NCBI GenBank assembly: GCA_002914845.1
Contig: JXTC01000095.1
Span: 819,174-883,173, forward strand
Length of the DNA: 64,000 nt
DNA from: Trema orientale
Taxonomy: Eukaryota > Streptophyta > Magnoliopsida > Rosales > Cannabaceae
Reading direction: 5' to 3'
Shown piece by piece: positions 33,483 to 47,385 of the stretch; position 1 is the first letter of the stretch; each line of letters begins with the position of its first letter. Made by a program: the position numbers and the translations under genes. The notes below the pieces were generated by a model that did no database searches, was not told the DNA's origin, and saw only the letters and a list, made by a program, of their open reading frames with translations.

Positions 33483-36400
33483 TTACCAATCTTCTATTTC
33501 ATCGTCAGAAACTACACTTTCTTCATCATCCAAGCTCATCATGTCAATCCTCTGGTCTAGACTTTCATGTGTCCCAGACCCAAGCCATTTGAACAAAGGT
33601 GTGTACTCTGTGGCTATAACCGAGAAATCTGATGAACTAATTCCATCATAATAAGCATCGTATCTCTGTTTTACCATCTCTTTCTGTAATGGTAAAAGAA
33701 AGTAACAACATAAGAAAAGTCATTCGATAAACAACAATGGAAGGAAGGAAGTAACATGGCGAGCAGAGCCAATTATGCAAATGTTCAAACGCCTAACTAC
33801 CTATAGTTTTCAAACTGCTGATCTCATTGAATGAAAGCAGAAATGATGCAGAAAAGGCAAATTAAAATATACCTTATTGGACAATGATAATTGCTCCACC
33901 TGCCATAGCCTTGGCCTCCGAATAGCATGCCACCTACAGACTCCCCAAAGTTGGTGATCAAACTCAATTTTTTAAAGTGTTGTCTGTAAGGCAGGATCTG
34001 AATCAAGCAAGCATAAAAACAGTACCTCGGGGGCACTGGATGATGATTTCCAAATAGGACCCCACGAACAGCAACTGAAGCAGCAGCTGATTGCAGAATA
34101 TTCTCCACCTCATTATGTCTAACAAGCATTCCGCGGAAAGTACCAAGAAGCAAGTCAACATCACCTAAATATGAAGCCAAGGTCCATGCATCATCGATTG
34201 CCTCCTCGCTCAAGAAATCTAGAACTGCATAAAAAAAAAAGAAAAAAAAATTGCAGGCAAGGATTGGAACTACCGAACTAACACTATTTGGTATGACAAA
34301 GTCTAAAATTCCAGAAGAGCCACCATTTTGTTCCATCATGTGTGTGGTCATGTCACGTGTGTAAAAAATATCCATGTGCTCATATGCGTGTAAGAGGAAC
34401 AGCTAAGTAACTAGAAGAAACAACTTGTACATGTAGACTCACCATTTTCATTAAGAAAGTCAGCAATAGGCCTAGCTTGTCCGTGAGCTTGATAGAGGAC
34501 CTCTTCCGGAGCATCCATTTTGAGTGGTAATCTAGCCAATCGCTCTTGTACCGAAAATTCATCTCCAACTACAACACAAGAAGATTATTTAGATTTACAC
34601 ATCTTATGTTGCTCTTATAACAGCATTGTTAGTCCACATGACATGAATTGCATGTTACTTTACCATAACATACCCAATTTTGCGACATTTTCAGTTTCTC
34701 TTTTGTTATGCAGAAACTTTCCCAACGCATGAAATAGACTAAGCGTCTCATCTCTGCCAAATTCTAGAGGAAATCCAGCATCAAAAATATTGCTCTCATC
34801 AAGTTTCTCTTTTGAACGTGTAGGAGGGTTACGTGAAGATAATGGATGCATTTGACTTGGTTTCACACAGAAGAACTGTAAAGATGTAATTGCATGTCTG
34901 ATGTCACCTCCACTTGCTTTTGCTATGAGATCAATCTGGTCAGCAGACACATTACACTGCTCTAGTCTGCAAATTCTAGAAAGTATCTTCTTCGTAGAAT
35001 TATGCGTAACAGGATTGAAAGCAACCTTCAGGTTTCAAAGTAGTTCACGTAAGCACTCAGTAATTATTATATTTCTTTCCTAAATAAAAACCAAAACGAT
35101 ATTGTTCAAGGAAGTAACCTTACAAGCCCCAGCATTTTCAAGAGATGATTGAAGTTCTTCCAAGTATTGTGTCATGTGGTCTCCTGAATCAGCTTCGCCA
35201 TAATTGGTGACTAATATGGCAGTAGGTATCCGAATTGAACGCACAAGAAGATAGAGACAGTTTCTTAGTCTTCCAAAAGCAACTTTACCATTTGTGACAG
35301 GGAGATCGTCGATTAATAGTATGACTGATTCTTTTGACTCCTTGTTGTCAGTTGATGGTATCAAGCCATACTTCCTTACTCTCTCCACAAAATTTTCAAA
35401 CTCATCCAGCTTTGACAAGTAACGCAAACCTGGCAATAGACCAGATTCCAAATTATCCAGAAATTTAACTATCATCATGGATTATTTAATTTTATTTGTT
35501 TATTATATCATTATTAGAAGTTTACTAGCAAAGAGTGGTCACTCATTAAATTTTCTTGAAGTACCTGCACTGGAGTTGTATTGATGTTCTTGCCAAATTA
35601 TTGGTGTAGGGGTGTTCCATTCATACAATCTGGCTCCAAAGTGAGATGCTATCACATGAACAGTCGCCTATAATATGAGAAGAAACGGGAATGAGTATCA
35701 AAATAGCAGGTATAAGTATGGTTTTAGTGCAGTAACCTAACAGGGCCCTGAGTCTTTGCCTAAATATTAACACAAAAACCCTTCAAATTTCATAAATTTA
35801 ATTAAGCAGACAAGGTCTTACCAAAAAGAAAAGTTCTTCAAGAAGCAAAATTCAAAATGAAACATGACCACTTACTGATTTTCCGATTCCAGCTTGCCCA
35901 GTAATGACAATAACGTTACTACTAATTTCATCCTGTAATAAATGAAGAAGAAGAAGAAGAAGAAATGGAAATGACATAAGAAAATTTCACACAAAAGCAA
36001 ACTAAGTTTATACTAGCTAGTCTTCCACAAAAAGACAAGAATGACAAACTGATTCAGACAGTTCCAGCTTTCATGAGAAGAACGAAAATAATGCTACAAA
36101 TAAAAGCTTTATTACTTTGTTATTACCTTTGAAGATCCCAATCTTTCTTCAAACCATATTTTAACTTCTTCAACCTACAGTAACAACAACAAAAAAATCA
36201 GCTGATCAATAAGCAGGTACTCCTATTTCAAATTATAAGCCAGTTACACTCACCTTCTTTTTATGAACAGCTAGCTCTTCGAGGGAACAAGGTTTGTATT
36301 TATCAACCCACAACTCGTTCTGGTTGCTTCTTCTCCCAGAACCTGACTCAAGTTTCCACTTTCGTTCAGAAATCATAGAGACCAGATAAAAAATGAAATA

Positions 36401-37210
36401 AAAACAAGAGAGAAACATGAACGAGACTCATTCTCAAATGAAATTATAATCAAATAATGAACCAAAACAAATTAGGGGCAAAGGCCGAAATCCAGCAAAC
36501 TATTATAAGTAAGAATTCAACCCCAGAAGTTACAACAATAGCATACCATCAGCTACCTTAAACCCAGTAAACTCCTCATCGAAATCTTCACAAAACACTC
36601 TGATCTGCATTCCATAAGTCAAATTAACATCAGATTATAAAACCCAGTTCCTCTCACTATATATAACCGGAAAGCACATTAATATCCCATGAAGACAGAA
36701 TAAAGGCAAGCTCACAGGTAAAACAAACTAAACTTGAATAATCTAAAAGAAGTACCGTTGAACAGGAAAAGATACAAGTACCAAATAAATTCAGGACTTC
36801 ATTCACTTTAAGGACTCAAAATCTATATTAACATAACAAACATCAGCCATTCTGCTTAAACATTAATCTTCAATAACCCAAATGAACTCGTCTGCATCGA
36901 ATTCCAATTCTCTATCCCATTTCTGTCCCAGTACATATATACCAATACCTCAAGCAAAAAATAATTAAAATTAAATAAATAAAATAAAAGCTCCACTTGA
37001 GCTTACCTCATCCCAATTAGTAGAATCTCTAGACAAGCCAGTCCTAGAACCCCCCGAAAGACGAGGCTTCTTCGACCCTCTAGGATTCGCACGAGGAACC
37101 GTGGAGCTCAACTTCGACCTGGTACGCGGCTGATTCGAGCTCAATGGGCGATCACCTTCGTCCGACGACGACGACGACAAAACCACAACCGTGTTCCTCT
37201 TCTTCCCCAT
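33483..37210 (-). CDS. RAD17: Checkpoint clamp loader RAD17
   Basis: Twelve exons (complement): 37007-37210, 36547-36604, 36254-36342, 36127-36174, 35876-35932, 35565-35667, 35119-35429, 34674-35025, 34443-34568, 34026-34224, 33873-33933 and 33483-33683; 602 residues, near the Arabidopsis length I remember. Features in order: a Ser-rich acidic and basic N-terminus, the [22 protein letters not shown]-type box, Walker A GQAGIGKS (~145-152), Walker [10 protein letters not shown] (~222-230), an [14 protein letters not shown] sensor-2-like motif, the conserved [20 protein letters not shown], and an acidic C-terminus [11 protein letters not shown]17 with RFC2-5 loads the 9-1-1 clamp at damaged DNA in the nucleus. 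All phases join. An E2F-like site lies upstream. Confidence 0.95.
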
Positions 37211-37501
37211 CGCTTATCGCAACCCGAAGAACCCTAACTAATTTCCCAAGTCATCGTACGGACGGACTCCGAGGCATGGTTATGGATTTTGCAGAACCCT
37301 AACGGTGGAGAGTTGAGAACCTTGACAATGGAACAAAGCAAGACGCTTCTGAAAATCTCTGGAAACCCTAACTATGGCGTTTGAACTCTGAAGAAGTGTA
37401 GTGTATAACAAGCTTTTGCTTGGGGTTAGAAATTGAAAAGCGAAAATGGTGGATTTGGAATGTTGTTATATACAGAGAGAGAGAGAGAGAGAGGGCTCTG
37501 G

Positions 37502-37512
37502 TTTTGGCGGGG
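37502..37512 (+). promoter_or_regulatory. E2F-like site upstream of RAD17
   Basis: ttttggcgggg matches the plant E2F consensus (TTTSSCGS) and lies ~290 bp before the RAD17 start codon, just beyond a (GA)n tract near 37471-37491. DNA-replication and repair genes are typical E2F targets. Binding is inferred. Confidence 0.5.
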
Positions 37513-38065
37513 TTTCATATTGTGGAGTAGTACGAGAGAAGCCATTCGGAGTAATTTTTGGGTGTGGGGCCACCCAATGTAAGTTTTGTGTGTGTCTGCG
37601 ATTAGAAGGGTTGACTTGATCCCAGTCCAACGTCAACATATTTCAAGAGGTTGGGCCTTGGAGTTGGAGACATAGAACCGTGTCGTTTTTAAAGTTTTCT
37701 GTCGTTTCTGAGAGGGTGACATTTCATCCATTGACCGTTTATTTTAATGAATAAAGATTGGGATGCCAAAGACTTACGCCAGTGATGTGGCATCATTTTT
37801 AATTACATAATTTTAAGTGGTGTGATCACACTTTAAAATAAGGAGTAGTTGAAATGCATGCCAATCTTTTGTGTTGGCCTATAGACTTCGAAATATACCA
37901 TTTTGTTCCCTTCAATTTTGGATTCTTTCCGCTTTTGCCTAATTTGTCACCTCCCACGATTAAAAATTTGAAGGAAGCAGACCAACTGGAAAATAAGATC
38001 ACCCCACTACATATTCAAAATCATATATATATATATCACAATATGTGACAAAGTTCCATCTAATT

Positions 38066-38247
38066 ACTCTCAAGGGGGTGGTCGAAGTGGCAAGGCGCTT
38101 TACCTTAAGGCTTTCTCTCACTTAGAGAGGGTAAGGTCAAGGGTTCGAGTCCCCACGTCACCCTTAAGAGCCCAACCAAATAGGGGTGGCTCTGGGAAGT
38201 AACCCACTACCGGGATCTCATCCGCCCTTTTTATTACCAAAAAATAA
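38066..38247 (+). mobile_element. tRNA-derived SINE with 16-bp target duplication
   Basis: The ~182-bp element has an A-box-like stretch (gtggtcgaagtggcaaggcg) and a perfect B box (ggttcgagtcc), then a tRNA-unrelated body and an A-rich 3' end (accaaaaaataaa). Identical flanks aaagttccatctaatt lie at 38050-38065 and 38248-38263, the mark of LINE-machinery retroposition. The perfect flanks suggest a fairly recent insertion. Confidence 0.92.
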
Positions 38248-38915
38248 AAAGTTCCATCTAATTTCTAGAGGTTGGATATAAAATTGGATAAAAATAGATC
38301 AATTTAGAATTCAAAGGTAACCTAACGAAACATTTTGATTCGGGGTGTAAAATTAGTCTTGTAAATACCCTTGGTGCCAGTCTGATAGAAACAACACAAA
38401 ATAGTTCATGTAAACCTTGTTTTCTCCTTTCTTCCCGAACTTGTGCATTTTATGTAAAACGACACATCATCTTACTACAAAATTTGTTGTCGTTTATAAA
38501 TGAAACTGTCAGTTTTTTCCTGCTGTGGCTCTTCAAGAAAACGACAAATCATTTAGTTAAATTTGCTGTCGTTTGATAATGTATTTCAGCGACAGGTTCT
38601 GTAATAGTGCAAACAATGTGGCCATTCCAAAGCATGCCATCTTTATCCTACTTTCGCAGCTCAACTATTTAGGACTCAAATTTTCGAATAAATTTCACTT
38701 TATGTCAAAATCAGTGAATTCGTATCACATTATAAATATATAATTTAAATAAAACTGGTTGAACTTAAATAAGGAAAATTAGAGTGTGTGTTTTTTCTCT
38801 TTGTTGCCGAATATACATATTTTTAAATTTGATATATTTATTCATATGCTAATTTTAGTTTATGTATTAAATGTATTATTTTTCATATTAGATATACTTG
38901 ATATATATATACTTA

Positions 38916-39587
38916 CTAGTTTTAGGTATGTGCCTTAGGCACATACACCCGTTAATCAAATTAATATTAAAACAATTAATTAATTAATATGTAGATCAAT
39001 TTTTACTTTTTATATGTCAGTTTTTTATTTGACTATATGAGTATTTTGTTATTTAGATGAATTTTTTTATTTCTTTATTCATTAGTTTTTTATTTCAGTA
39101 TATGAATTTTTAATTATTTAGATGATTTTTTTTATTTGAGATAACAATATTTTATTGCTTAGATCAATTTTCAATTTTATAAAAAAATTCCTACCTTTTT
39201 CATTGTATAAAACAAAACCGGTTATTTAATGGGCCCATTTTGTAAACAGGCCTCAATAATTCAGCTAACAAGCCCAAGTGCTTAACAATACCATTAATAC
39301 GGTTTGCTTCCCTCCCCTCTATCACCTATAACTGGCCACACATATGACTTCTTTTACCGTGGGCCCGCCTATACTTTGCCACTAATGGAATGCACCACCT
39401 ACTCACCTAAGTCTCAAAAAGTAGGCACATATTATTCCCTATTATAGATTTTTCCGTAATATCAGGACAAACTATAAAGTAGACAAAATAAATCTGAAAA
39501 AAAAAGAAAAAGAAGTTGGTGAAGCAGGATGGGCAGAGGAACGATGCAGTTCCCAAAGCCCATCCGTACTTCTATTAATAGTATAGA
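38916..39587 (-). mobile_element. 672-bp non-autonomous Helitron
   Basis: On the minus strand it begins TCTATACTATTAATAG after an A and ends with a 9-bp-stem hairpin (gtatgtgcc-taa-ggcacatac) followed by six bases and CTAG, then T. That is the full Helitron signature: 5' TC, 3' hairpin plus CTRR, insertion between A and T, no target duplication. The interior is AT-rich on one half and unique on the other; no Rep/helicase sequence and no clear captured gene were seen. Confidence 0.82.
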
Positions 39588-39736
39588 TATATTAGTCATT
39601 ATTTTACTATTAGATATACTTGATATATATATACTTATATATTAGTCATTATTTTACTGTAACATAACGTTTGAACAATGGTAACTCTTGAAGTAATAAT
39701 GAGATAGTTTTAGATTTTAATTAATGATATTTATAT

Positions 39737-39908
39737 GAGGATGGCTACAGTAGGAGCGTTCCTACATAGGGTCATGTCTTAATTATCGTTGGATGGGAAT
39801 CTGTGGGGAATAACGGGAATCTGTGGAGAATCTATTTATATACAGATTCGCATCCAACGGTGAATAGACAGGGCCCTACGTAGGGGCGCTCCTACTGTAG
39901 ACGCGCCC
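39737..39908 (+). mobile_element. Hairpin MITE family A, copy 6, with 9-bp target duplication
   Basis: A 172-bp copy, gaggatggctacag to ctgtagacgcgccc. Perfect 9-bp flanks, tatttatat, lie at 39728-39736 and 39909-39917. First subfamily ('cgttggatggg'). Confidence 0.93.
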
Positions 39909-39990
39909 TATTTATATTAGTTAGAATGATTCAAGTTATCCCCTAATAATTTTAGACAAAACAAAACAATTTATTATTATTATTAGTTAT

Positions 39991-40162
39991 GGAGATGGCT
40001 GCGGTAGAGGCGTCCCTACGTAGGGTCATGCCTTAATTATCGTTGGATGGGAATCTGTGGAGAATAACGGGAATCTGTGGAGAATCTATTTATATACAGA
40101 TTATCATCCAACGGTGAATAGACAGGATCCTACGTAGGGGCGCCCCTACTGTAGACGCGCCC
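39991..40162 (+). mobile_element. Hairpin MITE family A, copy 7
   Basis: A 172-bp copy, ggagatggctgcgg to gtagacgcgccc. The flanks attagttat and gttagttat match at 8 of 9 positions. The sequence on each side (gaatgattcaagtta ... attattattattagttat) is itself duplicated, so copies 6 and 7 may be a tandem duplication of MITE plus flank. Confidence 0.9.
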
Positions 40163-40236
40163 GTTAGTTATTTAGAATGATTCAAGTTAATAGTTTTAGA
40201 CAAAACAAAAATAATTTATTATTATTATTAGTTATT

Positions 40237-40387
40237 GGGCGCGTCTACAGTAGGGGCGCCCCTACGTAGGACCCTGTCTATTCACCGTTGAATGGGAATC
40301 TGTATATAAATAGATTCTCCACAGATTCCCATTATTCCCCACAGATTCTCATTATTCCCCACAGATTCCCATCCAACGATAATCCCC
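40237..40387 (-). mobile_element. Hairpin MITE family A, copy 8, next to the DHQS gene
   Basis: A reverse-orientation copy from gggcgcgtctacag. Its far arm is lost or deleted after 'catccaacgataat', and it carries an extra 'cattattccccacagattc' unit. It ends ~206 bp upstream of the DHQS start codon. Confidence 0.85.
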
Positions 40388-40593
40388 TTATTATTATTTT
40401 TAATTTTTTGGTTAAACAGACTAAGACGTGGTCCAACCGGTCCGTCTCCGCCCGCCCCAACTCACCTACCTACCAACACCAACCCCCACCTCTGTATTTT
40501 CAGCTAAAGCCACCCCAAAATGCTAAACCCACCCACCAAGACCAACCAAGCCAATTCACGCACTCTCAGGCGCTCAACTTAGCCCCCCCATCC

Positions 40594-43439
40594 ATGGCTT
40601 CCACCGCCGCCAACCACCTCTGCGCATCTCTCCCCTCCAAAACCAAAACCTCCGCCGACTTCTTTCTCCGGGTCCAGACCCCCAACGCCGTCTCTCTCCG
40701 CTCCTCCTTCGCCTCCCCGAGTTCGCTTGAGTTGACTCGAGGTGGGAACTCGACCCGGGTCAGGTCCAGGTCAAGGTCCAGCATATATGCGAGCTCGGCG
40801 CAGGTGATGGATCAGTCGGCGAGTAAAACGGGGTCGAAAGCCGCCCCCACCATTGTCGAGGTTGATTTGGGTAATCGGAGCTACCCGATTTATATCGGGT
40901 CCGGCCTTCTTGACCAACCGGAGCTTCTTCAGAGGTTTGTTGTTATCGATTCTTGCTCTTCAAATTTTCAGTCTTTTTGGGTTTTTGATTCATCATTGAA
41001 ATTGACCCAATTCATTGTAGATAATGTTATGTTGGTGTTAAAGACTTTCATTTCGTTTAGTTTAGCTTCGAATTTGCTTGAGGAAGATTGTATTGAAGAA
41101 CCATACATCCATAAAGCAAAAAGCTTTGATGCAAGTATGCAACTACTTTGTTGTGAGCTAGGAATGTTTTTTTCTCTAATCCAGGAAAAAATTAAAAAAA
41201 CAACAAAAAATGGAGTAATTTTCTGGTAAAGAGAGACTGGGATGACATGAAACTCGATATGAGACATTTTTTATTTGCCTTTCTCTTGGAAGTATTTGCT
41301 ACCATTGAATGGGAAATCTTAGAGGCTTTAACTTTCTGTTTAAGCTTGTATTTCTTGCTTTCTAAATTCATGTTTCTTATAGTTTTTTCATTCTTCGTTC
41401 ATAGGCATGTTCATGGGAAGAGGGTTCTTGTTGTCACTAACACTACCATTGCACCATTGTACTTGGATAAAGTTGTTGTGGCCTTAACAAGAGGAAACCC
41501 GAATGTCTCGGTTGAGAGTGTGATTTTACCAGATGGTGAACAGTATAAGAACATGGTTGGTGTGATATATATGTGTTTTAATATTTGTCTTTCTTACAGT
41601 ACTGCGCCATTTGTATCATGAGTAACAGTGTACTTGGACTTATAGGAAACTCTTATGAAAGTCTTTGACAAGGCTATTGAGTCGCGATTGGACCGAAAAT
41701 GTACATTTGTTGCTCTTGGGGGTGGTGTGATTGGTGATATGTGTGGATTTGCTGCCGCTGCTTTCCTTCGTGGTGTTAACTTCATTCAGATTCCAACAAC
41801 TGTCATGGCACAGGTTTTGTCACTGCTCAAAATCTGTTCTTGATTTTGCATTTTTTATATCATGCACCTATATTAAGAATTTTTTTGTGCCTCAACAACT
41901 CTTTTCTTGTTTCTTATTAGGTTGATTCTTCGGTTGGGGGAAAAACTGGGATAAACCACCCGCTTGGGAAGAACTTGATTGGTGCATTTTACCAACCTCA
42001 ATGTGTGCTTGTAGACACAGACACATTGAACACATTGCCCGACAGGGAACTGGCATCAGGTCTTGCAGAGGTCATTAAGTATGGGCTGATTAGAGATGCA
42101 GAGTTTTTTGAGTGGCAGGAGAAGAACATAAACGCATTGCTGACTAGGTATATAACAACTGTTGAAGGAAATAAACTAGTTTTTTTGGAAGTTCTATATT
42201 GGTTTGTTCAAAATTTTTCATCATTGCTGGAAAGTTTGAAAGTGAACTCTTTTTTTGGGCCATGAACCAGGAAGATAACTTGTCAAGATTCTTTCTCTGT
42301 ACTTAAGCTCACTACTACTATGTAATCTAGACGAATCTCATTCATGAGTTATATTTTGCTGGTTCATTGCAGGGATCCAAGTGCAATGGCTTATGCTATT
42401 AAGCGCTCATGTGAAAACAAGGCTGAGGTTGTGTCCTTAGATGAGAAGGAAAGTGGATTGAGGGCAACATTGAATCTGGGTCATACATTTGGCCATGTGA
42501 GTACCCCATTGGTTTTTCTTTTTTCCAACTCGCACAACTTCTTTTTCATCTGAGTTCTGGATGCCTGCACATATGTTACAAAATCACCCCTCCTTATGAG
42601 TTTCCTGGCATATGTGAGTGAATCACAAAACTGAGGGAGTTAATACAAACAAGTCGAGGTTTGAAACGAAAGAATACATTTCCGAAAATTGTTAACCAAA
42701 TTTACCAACCCAGTGAACCTTAAGAATTCCATAGAAGTTAAATTGAGGCTTCTCTTTTGTATTATGCTTGCATTTTCATGCATGCTTGGGGGTCCTGAGT
42801 TTTCTCTCGTTTCTTTCTCTTTCAAATACATTCAATTTGTGCAATTTGGGTCATAAGTTCTCTTTTGTCCTTATGATGTAACCTGTCTTTTGTAGGCAAT
42901 AGAAACTTCGTTTGGCTATGGACAGTGGCTCCATGGGGAGGCAGTTGCAGCCGGCATGGTAATCATCATGTAATTTACATTGTAATGTTCCTTACTAATC
43001 ATTCTCCTTTACTAACTGTAGAACTATGTTGAAACAACTTGGGCCAATCTCCAGGTGATGGCTGTTGACATGTCCTACCGGCTTGGATGGATAGATGATT
43101 CAATTGTAAAGCGAGTTCATAACATTCTAGAACAAGCTAAGTTACCTACTGCCCCTCCTGAAGTAATGACCGTGGAAATGTTCCAGTCCGTAATGGCGGT
43201 AAGAGAATTGGTCTGCCTTTCACCGTTTTTATAAGACTCCCCCCTTCTTCATCCCTTCGTTATGTTTTTAACCTCCTTGATGGGTCTATATTCATTTGGT
43301 ATGACAGGTTGATAAGAAGGTAGCTGATGGACTGCTAAGACTCATTCTTCTGAAAGGCCCTCTGGGCAATTGTGTTTTCACAGGTGATTATGATAGAAAA
43401 GCCCTGGATGAAACTCTCCTTGCATTTTCCAAGTCCTGA
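40594..43439 (+). CDS. DHQS: 3-dehydroquinate synthase, plastidial
   Basis: Eight exons, 40594-40934, 41405-41555, 41646-41813, 41921-42147, 42373-42496, 42896-42958, 43055-43198 and 43308-43439, give 449 residues. The enzyme converts DAHP to 3-dehydroquinate, step two of the shikimate pathway in plastids. The first ~70 residues are Ser/Thr/Arg-rich and fit a transit peptide. The mature part starts near [17 protein letters not shown]. Conserved blocks are PDGEQYKN, the NAD-binding [14 protein letters not shown] (~189), [20 protein letters not shown], metal-binding Glu in [14 protein letters not shown], and metal-binding His in [10 protein letters not shown] and [11 protein letters not shown]. 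An in-frame upstream ATG at 40288 is rejected because it lies in a MITE; ATG 40594 gives the normal transit peptide. Confidence 0.96.
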
Positions 43440-43539
43440 TCCGATTATGTGGCAAGTTCTGTATACCTATATTTTGTAGTTTTAATTCTTGCGTACTTTG
43501 AGTGCCTTCTTTCTTGGTTTTTCCTAATTTTATTGTAGG

Positions 43540-43573
43540 GGCTCTTTGCCAAGAGCCTTTTTGGCAAAGAGCC
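43540..43573 (+). other. 13-bp perfect hairpin in the DHQS 3' region
   Basis: ggctctttgccaa, an 8-base loop (gagccttt), then ttggcaaagagcc. The stem is perfect and begins ~100 bases after the stop codon, so it is probably inside the mRNA. The loop itself repeats part of the stem. Confidence 0.8.
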
Positions 43574-45136
43574 TTTACCAAGTTGTAATTTTAGAAATTG
43601 TGGCATGATCAAATAAATCAATAAAATCCTCCCTTGTTTCATATTCTTTTCACCCCCTTGCATTCTTGTGTTGGAAATAAGATTTGTGTCCCCAGAAGAT
43701 AGCAATTACATTTTACAAAAATTGTAACTTCCAAGTGATTCATCAAAAAAGGCAAAATTATGGTTGTTTAGAGAACTTGGAGGGTCAACGTGCTCCCAAA
43801 TTGTCGTTCAGCTATGTTTGCGGACATTAATCTCATGGCTATTTATTTATTCGTTTATTTTTATGATTATTCCATGTATTTTGGAAAATATTAAATACCT
43901 TGCAAGCCCCTACTTTCGCTCAATCTGAAGGTGACTCACAGAAACAACTGGCTGGGTTATTGAATGGTGATCGAGTCATTCACACTAACTGAAATTCGAA
44001 GATGGCGGGTCTTTCTCTCTCCACGTGACTTTTTTTTTTTATTTTAAAAGAAAGGTCTACATTTCCATAGGTTGAACTAATTCTAAAATTATTATTTCAG
44101 TTTTTGGAGGCAATAAGGTTAAGAATGTGAGAAGTGAGAGAGATAGTTGGATTAAAAAAATGGATTTCAGTAAGATATGCCACTCAGAAAAAGAAAATAA
44201 TAATACTAACAAGGATAATGATAAGAAATATATTTTGTTATGGGAATAATGATAAGAGTAGGTGTAATTGTAAGTTTCATCATTCCTAATATTATTTAAA
44301 AATTGCTATTGAAACTTAAAATCAATATTCATATCAAATTCCTTATTTCTACTTCGGCTTCAAAATTAGGCAAGCAGCCTTAGCCTTCTTATATGGGTTT
44401 TTGAGTATTAGTTAAAAGAGTCTAATCAAAAAGTGAATCATCAAGATGGATTAGTACTTAGTACCATGAATAGGATGTAATATATCTATTAAGGATAGCT
44501 ATTAGTTAACGACTACTTGCTCATTAGAATTATTAAGATGTGTATACATTTATATATATTATAGCTAGGATAAGTATATTTCTCCTAACTTAAACCAATC
44601 CATCTCTGAATCACCTTAAGGTAAAGCTTTTATTTATTTGGTTTTCCATACTATTATATCATATCCTCCACAAATCTACTCCATAATAGTTTACCTAATA
44701 TTGTTACCTTTAATGGATCTAATAATAATAAACTAGTACCTAAAGGATCCCAAAAAAATGTAATTAACAAATAATAATAATAATAATAATGATTTACACG
44801 CAAGCACGCACGTCCATTTTCGAAAGTGTTAATTTTTAACAATGAAAAATTGGAAAAATAAATAAAAATTGAAAAGAAAAACGACAACCTTTTTAGGAGG
44901 ATTTGTTGGCGAAAATTGGTTCGCTCAACGAACGCTTCAACGGCATTATTTCCCGGCCAAATTCTCTTTCTCTCTCTACTTTCTTTGATCTCATTCTCAT
45001 TCTCATTCATTCTCTCCAACCCAATTTTCCTATTCTAATTTTCCAAACCCATAATTTTTGTTTTCTTCTTTCAATTTCGCTCAAAAGAAATTTCTCTCTT
45101 TCTTTCTTTCTTTTCTGCATTGCCCGTTTCCGAAGC

Positions 45137-45149
45137 TAGGGTTAGGGTT
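45137..45149 (+). promoter_or_regulatory. Telo-box-like motif upstream of the ROP gene
   Basis: tagggttagggtt, two telomere-like repeats in tandem, ~170 bp before the ATG and within the likely leader. Telo boxes (AAACCCTA and its complement) are frequent near starts of plant growth-related and translation genes. Confidence 0.5.
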
Positions 45150-45233
45150 CTGGGGGTCTGAATTTGTTGTTTGGTTCTGGTTTTTTTTTTTGGGGGGGTT
45201 GTTGGGATCGTACGGATGCGTAATTAGAGATAG

Positions 45234-47385
<2,152 letters not shown>

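Noticed and set aside
38400-38611. Possible CACTA transposon end (aacgacaaatc, tgtcgtttgat, final taatagtg)
   Set aside because: Repeated aaacgaca motifs and a TAGTG end are suggestive, but no CACTA partner end or target duplication was found.
40288-40593. In-frame upstream extension of the DHQS reading frame from an ATG at 40288
   Set aside because: The extension lies largely in a MITE and low-quality sequence. ATG 40594 gives a normal plastid transit peptide and family length.
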